Source: Populus alba (Eukaryota; Streptophyta; Magnoliopsida; Malpighiales; Salicaceae). Taken from it: DNA of 64,000 bases. The stretch lies in the NCBI RefSeq assembly GCF_005239225.2, contig NC_133300.1, positions 420,848 to 484,847 on the forward strand, read 5' to 3'. A program made the position numbers and the translations under genes. The notes beneath the pieces were generated by a model. The model did no database searches and was not told the DNA's origin. It saw only the letters and a program-made list of their open reading frames with translations. Of the stretch, positions 1 through 10,646 are shown in pieces; position 1 is the first letter of the stretch; each line of letters opens with the position of its first letter.

Positions 1-873
1 TCTGGCTCTGGTCCTTACAATGGCGCAGACCTTTTTTTCATTTTGAACAAGAACAACTATCACTTTTATCATCCTTGCTGGAATCCAAGCCAATGTTCTG
101 CCACAAGATGGATAAGAAAATCTGGACCCTCAACAACGATGGCCTCTTCAGTGTAAAATCTTGCTCCAAATTGATGGACCAGTTACTCTACGGTGGAGCC
201 AAACCATTCCAATCTTCTGTTTGGATAAAACTAACCCCACCAAAAGTGCAGCTTTTCCTTTGGCTCCTTGTCCAAGATAAAGTAACCACAAGAGATTTCC
301 TATTTCAACGCGACTACCTCTCCCTTCAGGAGTCAAGATGTGCTTTCTGCAATAAAAGCTTGGAATCTTCAAGTCACCTCTTCATTCACTGCCACTTCTC
401 TTGGAATATATGGATGAAACTGCTTTCTAATCGGGGCTTTTGCAGTGTTTTTCCAAAATCTGTTGATGATATGTGCTTCCAATGGTCTTCTATGGTTAAA
501 GGCAAGCAACAAAATCTCTCTTGGCAACTTCTTTTCTCATGCGTTGTTTGGAATCTTTGGCTTCATCGAAATGATGTTATTTTTAATGACGCTGCCCCTA
601 ACCTTCAAATCTGTTTCTCCATGGTGCGCCAAAGTATTGCTTTATGGCTGAGGCTTGACTCCAACTCTTTCGAGCTTAATATAGAGAATGTTTAGTCGGG
701 AGGAGTTAGTTTCTTTTGATTTATCTGTTCTCTTTTTGTTGCTATCCCCTGTTTCATGCAACAGTTTTTGTGCTTCCCTTTCCTCTGTTTGTTCTTCTGA
801 TGTAAGTTAGGCTACTATCTTTGTAGCTTTTTCCTTTCAATAAAATTTCGACTATTAACAAAAAAAAAAAAAA
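1..873 (+). mobile_element. LINE 3' end with poly(A) tail
   Basis: After the ORF stop at 695 there is an untranslated stretch, an AATAAA at 839-844 and a 14-base A run at 860-873. This is the usual 3' end of a target-primed LINE insertion. The sequence right after the A run matches the intron just upstream of the kinase exon in the intact long gene (about 21985-22117), so the LINE went into that intron. The 5' end lies outside the window, so the target duplication cannot be checked. Confidence 0.8.
3..695 (+). CDS. LINE (non-LTR) retrotransposon ORF2, C-terminal part with zf-RVT domain
   Basis: The frame is open from base 3 to the TAG at 693-695 and the window edge cuts its 5' side, so about 230 residues of the end of a LINE polyprotein are seen. 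Residues encoded around 110-430 show the reverse-transcriptase zinc-binding pattern typical of plant LINE ORF2: a W-x-K-x-x-P-P-K-V-Q-x-F-x-W block, then C-x-x-C, then S-S-H-L-F-x-x-C. In the family this lies downstream of the reverse transcriptase and may help bind template RNA. No reverse transcriptase motif is in the window, so activity cannot be judged. The element sits just upstream of a kinase exon remnant in the same orientation, in what was the intron of a long BIR-type gene. Confidence 0.85.
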   Translation, partial: WLWSLQWRRPFFHFEQEQLSLLSSLLESKPMFCHKMDKKIWTLNNDGLFSVKSCSKLMDQLLYGGAKPFQSSVWIKLTPPKVQLFLWLLVQDKVTTRDFLFQRDYLSLQESRCAFCNKSLESSSHLFIHCHFSWNIWMKLLSNRGFCSVFPKSVDDMCFQWSSMVKGKQQNLSWQLLFSCVVWNLWLHRNDVIFNDAAPNLQICFSMVRQSIALWLRLDSNSFELNIENV

Positions 874-1225
874 CTATTCATCTGCAGTTACATGATGTCT
901 TAATTTACAGATAGTCCTAAATTCTTTAACCTGCTTCAATTTCAGGGTAAATACTTGTGTTTCTTCAACAATTAGTGAGTAATGGATTGGGAATCTCTGT
1001 CCTCAGATTTGTATGTTGGAGAAGAAGGTTCCAAGAATGAGCTATACAGATCTTAAAGATGCAACAAATAATTTCAGCGAAAACAATGTCATTTTAAACA
1101 ATGTCTATGGGGACTTGAAAAAAACCTCAGGATACAGCTTAAAGTTTTGTATATACTACGTCCAAATCGTCCCAAAAGTCTTGTATGAGGTTTTCTCACC
1201 TTTTTCCCTAAATTTAAATCATTAA
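874..1225 (+). pseudogene. Remnant of a long BIR-type kinase exon, internally deleted
   Basis: 874-1006 is intron end, nearly identical to 21985-22117 in the intact gene, with the acceptor kept (CTCAG before ATTTG at 1007). The exon then runs about 85 bases, encoding the start of the kinase-like domain (the segment reading S-Y-T-D-L-K-D-A-T-N-N-F), and stops after the codons for N-N-V-I. A 13-base stretch repeating nearby bases follows, then sequence matching the 3' spacer of the other copies (compare 15114-15235). Almost the whole kinase domain is missing. The upstream exon would be left of the window, beyond the LINE. Not functional. Confidence 0.85.
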
Positions 1226-1780
1226 AGTTTTTATTTTAATTATCATCATTAAATTAAATAAAAAATAAATCTTCAAAACATAGATGTATAAAGGTTTTTA
1301 CTTTAAATTATGTGGAAGCAATTATTAAAAGAAGTTGATAATAAAGTTGAGGAAGTTTCCTTTCTTTATTTATTTTTCTTTTTTTATTTTAAACTTTGAA
1401 ATTACAATAAAAAAGAATTATTAAATATACTAAGTATTGTTAAAATTGCTCGAATAATTTAATCTCAATTAATATTTAAGTTGACTGACGTGCAAATACT
1501 TCTATTAACAAGAAAAATAAAAAATAAAAATAAGCCTACATTATTTGACAAAAACTTATACATCAGGACTTATTATTATTATTTTTTTGACTAATTTGTT
1601 TTCCCGCACTTTCGTGGAAATTGTAGTCCTATAGGGCCATCCATTATTCTCTCTTTAATTACGGGTCCCATAAACTTGGCCTTTTGACTTGAAGAAATCA
1701 ACGCATCTTTTCTTTAATTATTTCCATAGCAATATATAGTCCATACCAATGTCGGCAAAAAAGCAAGTTTACTTTTAAAA
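1120..1780. repeat. Cluster spacer A, first copy
   Basis: AT-rich spacer repeated after each long-gene copy: again at 15115-15235 (truncated by Harbinger), 23250-23960 and 51195-51830. It holds a conserved box reading CTTTCGTGGAAATTG followed by a GGGCCATCCA block and a TTGACTTGAAG element. No coding capacity seen. Confidence 0.75.
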
Positions 1781-2812
1781 TTTTATGATTTTATAAGTTA
1801 AAAATGTATGTAATATGTTAAATTAGATAAAAATTTAAAAATTAGTAAAATTAATCAAACTCGATAAAATTAAACTGATTTTACGAGTTTTAAAAAATTA
1901 AAAAATTTATATATTCTAATGTTTGCTAAGAATGTCGTAAATAAATAAATAAAACAATATTGAGTGCAAAATCATTTCTAGTGTAATAATTTATCATGAA
2001 TGAGGTTTTCTCACCCTAAACATGTTTTTCCTAAATTTAAATCATTAAAGTTCTTATTAACACTTATTATAATCATAACCATTATCAAATTAGTGCAGGA
2101 GAGCTTTTAAATCCTTAGTTTCAGAAAAGGTTAGCATGTCATCAATAAAAATGAATCTTCAAAACATAGATGTGAAAATTGATAGGGTTTTTATTTTAAA
2201 TTATATTAAAGCAATCATTAAAAGAAGGTGATATAAAAGTTGAGGAAGTTTTTCTTTTTTGATTTTTTTTATTTTAGTTTAAACTTCGAAATCACAATAA
2301 AAAGGAATTATTAAATATACTAAATATTATTAAAATTCCTTGAATTAAAATTTTAATCTCAATTAACATTTAAGTTGATTGAAGTGCAAATACTTCTATC
2401 AGGAAAAAAACAAAAAAGAAAAGATGAAGAAGAATAAGTCTAGACAAAGAAGTTATAAATTAGGACTTACTTTTTTGACTAATTTGTTTTCACACACTTT
2501 CGTGGAAATTGTACTGTCTCATCATGACATCATGAACTTGGAATTTGAAGCAGGAGACTTGGCTTCTTGACTTGAAGAAATAGACTAACAAATCAATGCA
2601 TCTCCTCAACGTGTTCAATTAATGATCTCTTTTTATCTAGCAAAATGCTGTAGAAAATTAAGAGCTTCAAGACTTTGTTAGCTTAAACTTTGAATGATCT
2701 CGTTTTCTCTTTTTATCTAACAAGATGCTGTAGAAAATTAAGAGCTCTAGAAATTGTGAGCTTAAACCTTGAAGGATCTCTTGTTATTTGCTGCTGTTTT
2801 GCTATCTACAAA
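1781..2812. repeat. Cluster spacer B and upstream region of short type-B gene, first copy
   Basis: From about 1930 this matches 24715-25110 plus 25397-25887, and 52120-52995. The last part (about 2470-2812) is the immediate upstream region of the type-B first exon and carries the TTGACTTGAAG element near 2568. The 40 bases that include TTTTTATCTAGCAAAATGCTG are duplicated in tandem just before the exon here and in the other type-B copies. No gene seen. Confidence 0.7.
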
Positions 2813-3133
2813 ATGGCTGTGGGTGGTGCAAAACTTGCTCTTCTTTTGATTCATATCCTCAGTGTTGCCGGCGATGAATACAGTTCTTCACGAGACAACG
2901 ACCACGGGGGTGATGATCATGAACATCGGAAAAAGTTGATATCTTCACTCAAAAGTGGGTTTGTAATAGGTTATGTCTTCTCTTCGGTTTCCGTTATAAC
3001 TATTTTCATGTCCTATTGTGTGCCTTGGGCTAGTCTCATGAAGAGGAAAGGGAATGAAGTGATGATGAAGACACCAATGATGACATCTTTGATGGAAAGG
3101 CAAGAGATGAAGAGAAAAGAAGCCAACGTGCAG
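2813..3133 (+). CDS. First exon of a short (LRR-less) receptor-like pseudokinase, type B
   Basis: ATG at 2813 opens 107 codons ending at a consensus donor (CAG|GTATCC, GT at 3134). The product begins with a signal peptide (MAVGGAKLALLLIHILSVAG), has about 30 charged residues with D/H/E/K runs and no LRR, then a membrane span starting at S-G-F-V-I-G-Y and ending at C-V-P-W, then a basic stretch. It is nearly identical to the exons at 25888 and 52996, which are followed by type-B kinase exons. Here the expected kinase exon is not found; the next in-frame kinase exon is the type-A one at 8914, beyond a CACTA element. Both junctions are phase 0, so a chimaeric mRNA is possible but unproven. An upstream in-frame ATG at 2690 exists, but the signal peptide favours 2813. 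Confidence 0.7.
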
Positions 3134-3185
3134 GTATCCCCATAAGATTTTTCATTTCATCATCATATTTTAGTTTCTTGCTAGC

Positions 3186-3217
<32 letters not shown>

Positions 3218-3639
3218 GAAGACGATATATGTAGCTGCTTTTATTAAGGATAAATCAATATTCTTCAGTTGCCAAGACCATGGATCGTTGCAAACTTAAT
3301 TGAATAGATCACAGACCAAAACATTAACTCATTACAGAAATAGCCAAAAAAAGAGAAACCTCTAGTTCATGTCCTTAATTAAAGTAGCACACAAGGGACA
3401 CAAACAAAACAGCACGATATTATATATAAATAGCAAGCACATGAACATAAAATTTTGTTGAATAAGGTTACCATACAAAAACTTTCATTTGAATTTTTAT
3501 TACTCAATAATTTTTTCTAATCAAAACTCCATATTATATCTTTTCTAAATTGCTTATATGCTACGAAAAACTTCCAGAATAAAACTAAAAAAATAAAAAA
3601 AATATCAATTAAATAGGATAAAAAATTATACATCAACTA
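3134..3639. other. Intron-like sequence after the first exon
   Basis: Begins with the conserved donor and matches the intron of the other type-B gene (26212-26580). It contains a (TTA)n tract at about 3187-3217 and no coding sequence. The CACTA element interrupts it at 3640. Confidence 0.6.
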
Positions 3640-4209
3640 CACTACTAGAATTTTAAATCTACTAACAGAATCTTCTTTAGTATTTATACTCTCAATCCGC
3701 CGGTATGGATTTTACCGATGGTCTCATTGATAAAAGCACTTTGTTGGAAAAACTTTTATCGGTGATTTATGGTCTGTTAGTAATATCATTACCAATGGGT
3801 TTACTAAAAGCAAAAGCACACCAAAAAAAATTACTCGCTTCATTTCGTCGGTATTTTCATTGGTGAATATGGCATATCACCAATAGAAAAACCGTATGTA
3901 ATTCCATCGGTGATTTTTTTCACTTTTGGGATTTCTCTCGGCGAATTTGATATATAACTGACAAAACAATCATATGCAATTCCATTAGTGATTAAATAGT
4001 GGTAGTGACATTTGCAGTAATTCTTTCCAACTATTTGGTATATACTGATGGACTTAATTCGTCAATAACACCATCAGTAACAATTTAATTTTTTTAAAAT
4101 CAAAATCTATGAAACAAAAGTAGAAAATAATTAAATTAATATAAGAATCAAATATTTATTACAAATTTAAACATTTATAAGTTCATATACAATTAATTTA
4201 AAATAAAGG

Positions 4210-5154
4210 TGTTGGAGGAGGAGACGAGTCTTCTTTAGGACCATGTGGCTAATAAAAGGGAGTATATGCACCATCCATGTGTGATTTCATCTCCATTACC
4301 AATTGGCGGAATTCGGCTGTCTTAGCAGTAAGATGGGTTGTTTGAGCTTGTACTCATTGGTCTAAAATCGCCTCAGACTTCAGAATTTGAGTGCTCAGAA
4401 TCAATTGCGAGCATCCAACAATTGAAACATTGTAAGCCATTTGCAAGTCTTCGGTCATAATGTTAAAGAGACTGTACACCTGATTTTTATCGGTTCCACC
4501 GGGCGATCCTGCCTCCAACCACAAATCTGGATCATGATCTAGATAGGTTGAAGGATCGTCTTCGTATCTTTTTTCTACTAGATGTTATATGTATCTTGAA
4601 AAAAAGTTAGCAAATTAAAAAAATAATAACTTAAGAAAAAAATAGTTGAAAACCAACATCCACAAAGTGCTAAGCTCGAATATCGACGAGCTGCTGCACC
4701 CTTTTTTGATGGTCATCACTCTGCACGTGCGTTTTCACAAAAGATTCATCGAGCTTGACTCGCATCCAAGAACCGTAGCTGTAAAAGAAAACTGTTGTTG
4801 GTTAAATATATTTATAAAAAGCAACAAATAAAAAAATGGATATAATAAAAGAAAAATCTTACCATTCGTTTCAAATGCAAAAAAAGGGAATGGAATCGCT
4901 GGTGTGCGTGGTATGAAATTGTGAACATGTTTGTTTCGGTTCTCCACACCAGACTGTGACTGTCCCACAAAATGCTCGGACATCACATGCTCAATGTATG
5001 TATGTATGTATGTATTTTCCGCCCATACAGCCTCCGAGACATACAACGATCTGACATCCTTCCAGCCTGGAAGCTCTCTTTCTTTCACATATTTTATTGT
5101 CTGATATATGCTACGGTTGTATGTCTGATATTCCCTACCTAAGGTAAGCTGCAT
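4210..5154 (-). pseudogene. Relic of En/Spm-type element protein (Ptta/En/Spm, transposase_24-like)
   Basis: Reading leftward, 5154-4735 encodes an open stretch that starts M-Q-L-T-L-G-R-E-Y and includes E-L-P-G-W-K-D-V. Then 4590-4210 encodes D-S-W-L-E-A-G-S-P-G-G and later the segments R-Q-L-V-M-E-M-K-S and P-H-G-P-K-E-D-S-S. This is the look of the C-terminal half of the second protein of plant CACTA elements. Stops and an intron-like AT-rich gap break it. The nested LTR at 5155 cuts it on its N-terminal side, with a possible continuation at 6711-6842. The family assignment is from memory of such proteins. Confidence 0.55.
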
Positions 5155-6710
5155 TGTTTTATTGTCTGATATATGCTACGGTTGTTTTGTATTTCTAATT
5201 GTTGGTTTGTCTATGGTTTAAGAAAAGTTCTCATCGGCAAGGAGATCCTTATCTTATCAGGTACAACCTAATCGTCCTAACATCAACAAATAACTACCTT
5301 TTTAATATCGAGAATACATTTTACGTATAAATTTATAATCTTTGATGTTAAAAGAAAACAAAATAATTTTTTTGGATTTTTTAAAATATTGGCCAAGTTC
5401 TTGTGGCTTTAATAAACTGGTTATTAAAGTCAAAATGCATGTTAAAACATATTTTTTTGAAGTTTTCTTTGTTGTATGAAAATACAATATGATTGTTTTT
5501 GTTTTAAGAGACTTGGCTGTATGCACGAAAACAAACATATTTCTTTTATAAAAAAAATGTTTTGACGAAAACCAGGTATTTTAATACCAGATTTTTATTT
5601 TTACAATATAAAAATACAAACCAATATTAAGCAAAATTCAATAGAAAAATATGTGGGAAAAATCACAAATTTTCAAAAATATTTTTTTGATTTTTTTTGG
5701 ACTGGGCTGAACTTGCCTGGCCTAGTGAACAATGGAGCACTCTCCATTGTTCACGCAAATTAGTGGAGACGGTGCAACAAAGAAGAAGAAGGAGAAGAAG
5801 AAGAAAGAGGGGTGGACCTGCGGCGGCTTTGAAGCGGTTCTGCTGGCGGTTGCTAACTGGAGAATGGCTTGGACGATGGTCGGCTTCGCTTCTTCTTCTC
5901 TGCATTTTTTTCTACTCTGTTCTTCTTTGTTTATGTTTTCTTCTTTTGTTTCTCATGGTTCTGTTGTCGATGGGAAGGACGGTGGCAACTGGCGGTGATG
6001 ATGATGGCGGAGCAATGGTGGCTCTTCTCTACTGTGACAAGTAGTGTTTTGCCGCTATTTTTCTCGTATGTGCAAAGATGTGGGTTTCTTCCTTTTCTTC
6101 ACAGGTGTTGCAATAGGGGAGGAAGATGGTGAGAGGATGACAATGGCGTTGCTGGCGGTTGCTAACCAATGGAGTTGTTGTGGGGGACAACGGGGAGGAG
6201 TTGAGGCAGCCGCTGCAATTCTTCTTTTCCCCTGTGTGTTGCCTCTATCAACAATGTCCTCATCTCTTTGTTCTTTCTCAAATCTCTCCTCCCTTCTCTG
6301 TTTTCAAATGTTTAGCCCTCTTTTCTCTTTTCAAAACCTTCCTCTCCTCCTCAGAATTTTCTCCCTTCTTTATATTTATAGTCAAGCGGAGAGAGAGTCC
6401 CCCTTGCCTTGTTCCATCAAGGCACATGAGGGAAACGGGGCCGGTTGTTTGCAGGGCATGGTTGGGGTATGGGTTGTATTAATGGTGGCAAGGTAAGGGG
6501 GATGGCTTGTCTCTGGGTTTTGTGGGCAAGTGGGAGGAGAAAGAGAAGGAGAATATCAGGAAAAAAAAAGATTTAAAATCTTCTTCTTCCTTGCCTCTGC
6601 ATGAGCAGGGAAGAAAGAGAACAATGCCGTTTAAAATGACACTGTTTTGATGTTATTTTTTTGAAGAAAAGAAAATGTAATTGGGAAGAACCCAAAAATA
6701 GGTTATGACA
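5155..6710 (+). mobile_element. Probable solo LTR related to the two LTRs at 27953 and 45764, nested in the CACTA element
   Basis: It ends in AGGTTATGACA at 6700-6710, the same terminus as the two solo LTRs, and has the same layout: a segment reading GGACTGGGCTGAAC, a perfect hairpin, then a long pyrimidine-rich stretch. The 5-base flanks are TGCAT (5150-5154) and GGCAT (6711-6715), a 4/5 match. Removing 5155-6710 makes the flanking CACTA sequence continuous. The start at 5155 is the less certain end. The open frames inside (5663-6496) are low-complexity and overlap in several frames, so I do not call them genes. Confidence 0.5.
5725..5754. repeat. Perfect 13-bp hairpin with 4-base loop
   Basis: GTGAACAATGGAG (5725-5737), loop CACT, CTCCATTGTTCAC (5742-5754). 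It takes the place held by the hairpin set in the two related solo LTRs. Confidence 0.8.
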
Positions 6711-7831
6711 GGCATCAAATACTGTTTTCACTAATATTTCTTGGATTAAATAGTGTGTAATTAATAAAACCCTGAACTTCATTTCAATAATCCATCCTAC
6801 ACAAGCTTTTAGGTGAATCTCGATACATCCATGAATGATCATCCTTACTTATATCAAACATGTATAGAATATTGTTGACAGCATGTATTATATAATTATG
6901 CAAACTAAATAAATTTGCAAACATTGGTTTAACTCAAACTTATTCAATCTATTTTAATAATATTTAATTGATTATCAATTATCTACATAAATTAAAATTT
7001 CTATACATTTACCGAAAAGTTCAACTTAACAATAAATTGACAACATAAAACAGACCCGTTAAATAAGCTATTATTCATTTCTTTACAAAATACTTACATC
7101 ACAAATTCAAAATAAATTTCATCAATTTACAAACAAATATAATTTTATAAAATCTCAAACAAACCCTAATATATGTACAAATCATACATTCATAGAACAT
7201 ATTTCTATGAGAAAAAAGCTACAAAACAAGTAAACACTTAAACAAAATACATATACTACAAAAATATGAAATAAAAATTAACATTTTACAACTAAGTTTA
7301 AATAAATAAAAAAAAGGTAGTTTTGCTTACTTGAAACAGGAAATCCGCAATAAAATCTGAATCAGAACAAGGATGCTGATAAACTAAGTGTTGGGGTGGC
7401 CGAATTTGTAGTGAGAGGTTGATTTGTGAAAACATTAGGGGGGGTGCTGTTTGTTGTAGAGAAAAATGAAGAAGAAGAAATGAAAGAGGGGGAGAGAATG
7501 GTAGCTTATCAAGTCATAAATTAAATTTTACAGATAGATTTATTAACGGAATTAACTTATCAGTAATTATAGATGTAAAAGTGCCACGTTATCATACCTT
7601 TTAGCTTTTTTTTTCAATTCTTTCTTTTCTCACAGTAATTCCTTAGGTATATACCGAGGAAATATTTCCATCAATGTTTACCGATTGATATAACAAGGGA
7701 ATAGTCAGTCAATAAAGTTCATCAGAATAATTTTGACAGAAAAATTATGTCAGTGTTTTTATTTGCATTTGCTAATTTTTTGGTAGTAAAAAATGTTTTA
7801 AATTCTAAACAGTAACTTCTAGGTGGGAATC

Positions 7832-7990
7832 AACCATGGACTTAGTAGTAGACCTTCAAAACCCTGCCAAGGACACATAAAAGAATTTTGTTTCTCATTA
7901 AAAGTGGATTTATGGTTGGTTATACATCATCTACTATTTCAATTGTAATTGTTTTTGTATCCTATTGTTTTCCTTCAATCCATCTAAAAT
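7832..7990 (+). pseudogene. Relic of a long BIR-type first exon (end of ectodomain and membrane span)
   Basis: Translation in the frame of 7832 gives N-H-G-L-S-S-R-P-S-K-P-C-Q-G-H, then K-S-G-F-M-V-G-Y and a hydrophobic stretch to S-Y-C-F-P. This aligns with the intact long gene (N-T-G-L-C-G-G-P, C-K-G-H, R-T-G-F-A-A-G-Y, C-C-A-P-W). It ends in a stop after I-H-L-K. It belongs to the long type, not the short type, because the post-LRR cysteine pair region is recognisable. Nothing upstream of it in the window continues the LRRs; the CACTA end is about 40 bases away. Confidence 0.65.
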
Positions 7991-8012
7991 AAGGGTAACA
8001 CAATGCCAATGA

Positions 8013-8800
8013 TGAGTAAAGTTAAGAATAATTGGGAGGCTTAACCTATTGGTTAGCCAACCTTTTTTAATATATATGTGTAGGGCAATATACAATAGTA
8101 ATGATGAGGTTACAACACAAGAGTATGACTACAATATTTCCTATATAGTATGCCTACAATATTTCCTATATAGATACATTAATATGCACCCTCAAGATGG
8201 GGGTGGATGATCAACCTGAAGCTTGAACCGAAAAGCAGTAAATGGAGTAGTAGGGAGTGGCTTAGTAAAAACATCTGCAAGTTGATCGTGAGAGGGGATA
8301 AAACGAAAATAAATCTCTTTCTTCGTAACCCTGTCTTGTACAAAGTGATAGTCAACCTCAACATGTTTAGTGTGAGCATGGAAGATAGGATTTGCAGATA
8401 AGTAAGTAGCGCCTAGATTATCACACCAAATAATAAGAGTAGAGGTAGAAAGAATCTACAGATCTCTCAATAGATGCTAAAGCCAGATAACCTCAGCAGT
8501 GCCATCAGCTAAGGCTTTATATTCAGCCTTGATGTAGGAGCGAGTAATTGTGCGTTGCTTGCTAGATTTCCATGAAACCGGTGTCTAACCAAAGAAGGCA
8601 AGATAACCAGCCGTAGACTTATAATCATTAGTACTACTTGCCCAATCCGTATCTATAAAGCCATGGAGAGCAAATGAGGAACTATAAGTGATATATAAGC
8701 CATAGGTGAGCGTACCTCGTAGACAACACAGAATGCGTTTAACGACACCCCAATCCGTATCTATAATGCCTCTAGCTTACTCAAGTAAATATTGAAAAAT
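8013..8800 (-). mobile_element. Copia retrotransposon fragment (RNase H end plus 3' LTR part)
   Basis: On the minus strand, from about 8560 to 8195, codons encode the end of a copia polyprotein: a segment like [12 protein letters not shown], then [12 protein letters not shown], then [12 protein letters not shown], the conserved copia RNase H tail. Stops are present, so it is dead. 8013-8178 resembles 48258-48420 and is probably 3' LTR. The fragment fills the place of the intron just upstream of the kinase exon at 8914. The copia at 10645 lacks exactly this RNase H end, but the two look like separate insertions. Confidence 0.75.
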
Positions 8801-8913
8801 AACTCTAGGGAAGTTTCTTCCAACCGACTTAACATCTTTGTTCAAAACCCAACAATGACTCATATATATATATATATAAATATAATCTTGTTTCATTTCT
8901 TCATCTTCCACAG

Positions 8914-9843
8914 ATTTGTATGTTGGGGAATATTGTGAAGAGATTGAATTTCGTAGGCATCAGCAAGGCAACAGCAAATTTTAGCCAAGCCAACAAAATT
9001 GGATTGGGACGAATGGGAACCATGTATATGGCTACCCTTCCTGATGGTAGGTTCCTTGCAGTGAAGAGGATAGTTGACTCTCAGCAGTTTGAGGAACAGA
9101 TAGTTTCTGAATTGAAAACATTGGGAACATTAAAGCATAAGAACTTACTGCCCCTGTTCGGATTCTGCGTAGAATCAAATACAAGGCTTCTGGTGTACAA
9201 GTATATGTCTAATGGAAACCTTTTTGATTGGATACATTCAGTGAAACACCGGAGGAAAACTCTGCAATGGCCTTTGAGGTTGAAAGTTGCGGTTGGGGTA
9301 GCAAGAGGCCTGGCAAGGCTCCACCATGGCGGCAGAGGTCAAGTGGTGCATCTCAACATAAGCTCAAAGTGTATTTTGCTTGATAAGAATTTCGAACCTA
9401 AGTTATCGAATTTCGGAAAGGCGATGCTGATCACGAGTATGAGCAACACTCCAGGAGTGCATGATGAGTTTTGTGAGATGGCGCTTGTTAAGGAAGATGT
9501 GCACGGATTTGGAGTTGTACTGCTTGAGCTGATTACTGGGATGGATTGTAGCAGAATGAATTTTTCCTCAAACAGTATTCTTAATGAATGGATTGGTAAT
9601 CTCTTGAGCACTTCTTATTTTAAAGATGCCATGGATAGGTTTCTGATTGGGCAAGGATTTGACGATGAGATCTTTCAGCTGCTTAAAGTTGCATGTAACT
9701 GTCTTGATTGCATTCCAGATCGAAGGCCGTCAATGTTTCAGGTCTACAAGGACATAAAGGCAATAACCAAGAGAAGTGAAGTGGTTGATGATTCAGAGAT
9801 CCAAATGCAGCCTGAAATTTGCCCTGCTACCTCTCAAGACTAA
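8914..9843 (+). CDS. Receptor-like pseudokinase, type-A kinase exon (orphan second exon)
   Basis: The acceptor CTTCCACAG precedes ATT at 8914 and the frame is open for 309 codons to TAA at 9841-9843. The product starts I-C-M-L-G-N-I-V-K-R and covers a full kinase fold: glycine loop G-L-G-R-M-G-T-M-Y, ATP-site lysine in L-A-V-K-R, hinge Y-K-Y-M-S-N-G-N, H-L-N-I-S-S-K for the HRD motif, S-N-F-G for DFG, and the C-lobe motif D-R-R-P-S. Loss of the catalytic aspartate and of the metal-binding aspartate predicts a pseudokinase. Its own first exon is missing; upstream lie a copia fragment and a long-type relic. The next intact phase-0 first exon is at 2813. It is nearly identical to 49728-50735, whose C-terminus is frame-shifted relative to this one. 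Confidence 0.8.
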   Translation: MCMLGNIVKRLNFVGISKATANFSQANKIGLGRMGTMYMATLPDGRFLAVKRIVDSQQFEEQIVSELKTLGTLKHKNLLPLFGFCVESNTRLLVYKYMSNGNLFDWIHSVKHRRKTLQWPLRLKVAVGVARGLARLHHGGRGQVVHLNISSKCILLDKNFEPKLSNFGKAMLITSMSNTPGVHDEFCEMALVKEDVHGFGVVLLELITGMDCSRMNFSSNSILNEWIGNLLSTSYFKDAMDRFLIGQGFDDEIFQLLKVACNCLDCIPDRRPSMFQVYKDIKAITKRSEVVDDSEIQMQPEICPATSQD

Positions 9844-10239
9844 TCTGTTGCCAGCAAAAACAGGACCGAAGTTATCAGATCTATATTTTCCTGTTTCTAT
9901 CATGTTCATAAACCATCATGTAAGAAGCAATAGAATATAATTGTGTCCGGGAATAAGTTGCCAGCATTTTACACTGTAATTCAAACAGAAGATCAATCTG
10001 ATCAAAATACGCCGATGAGTGAAAATGGTTTGGATAATACTTCCTGATCTTTTGTTGCATGTCAAGATCAACGGATTCAATTCTTCCAGCTTAGAATAAC
10101 CAATTGAATTTGTGTTTAAATATATATTATACAAATATTATCAGAGCTCTGTGTCAGATGGTATCACCATGCTTCTTAAGAAAAGATTGTTGTTGCATCT
10201 CTTGTATGTAGAAAAGTCTCAAGTAAAAAAATAAGCTTA
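9844..10239. repeat. Spacer between short A gene and long kinase fragment
   Basis: Near-identical to 50630-51044. It contains the 3' untranslated part of the type-A gene and ends in CAAGTAAAAAAATAAGC just before the long kinase exon. It was duplicated together with its neighbours. Confidence 0.75.
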
Positions 10240-10646
10240 TCAAGAATGAGCTGTACAGATCTTAAAGATGCAACAAATAATTTCAGCGAAAACAATGTCA
10301 TCGGGCAGGGGAAGATTGGGATGCTGTACAAGGCAGCGTTGCCTAGTGGTAATCTCTTTGCAGTGAAGAAATTACACAACTGTCGAATCCTCGAGGAGCA
10401 ATTCGTGTTAGAATTGAAGACACTTGGTTCATTGAGGCATGTCAACTTACTTCAACTTTTGGGATTTTCAATCACATCAAAACAGTGGCTTCTGGTTTAC
10501 AAATACATGCCAAATGGTAACCTTTATGATTGGCTACATCCAATGGAAGGCCAGGCAAAGATCATGGAATGGACTGTGAGGTTTAAAGTTGCAATCGGGT
10601 TAGCAAGAGGCTTGGCATGGCTTCATCAGGACTGCAGTAGTACTTG

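Larger units (their letters stand above)
3640..7788 (-). mobile_element. CACTA (En/Spm) DNA transposon, degraded, non-autonomous
   Basis: The left end reads CACTACTAGAA, the hallmark terminus of CACTA elements. The subterminal 400 bases are full of short repeats around ACCGATGG, CGGTGAT and related forms, and the right end (about 7530-7788) has matching degenerate repeats and closes with a weak TGGTAGTA terminus. Minus-strand relics of a plant Ptta/En/Spm-type protein lie at 4210-4590 and 4735-5154. No TNP2-like transposase is present. I could not find a clean 3-bp target duplication. The element interrupts the intron after 3133. A solo LTR is nested at about 5155-6710. Confidence 0.75.

Noticed and set aside
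3187..3217. Repeats such as (TTA)n here and (AT)n elsewhere as CRISPR-like or satellite arrays
   Set aside because: Simple microsatellites of plant intergenic DNA; no spacer structure.
5663..6496. Several overlapping frames of 80-150 codons on both strands
   Set aside because: They overlap in all frames, are rich in S, L, F or R runs and lie in the pyrimidine-rich part of an LTR-like element; no domain is seen.
9339..9611. Minus-strand frame, repeated at 50153-50425
   Set aside because: It is the antisense of the type-A kinase exon and is repeated only because the exon is.
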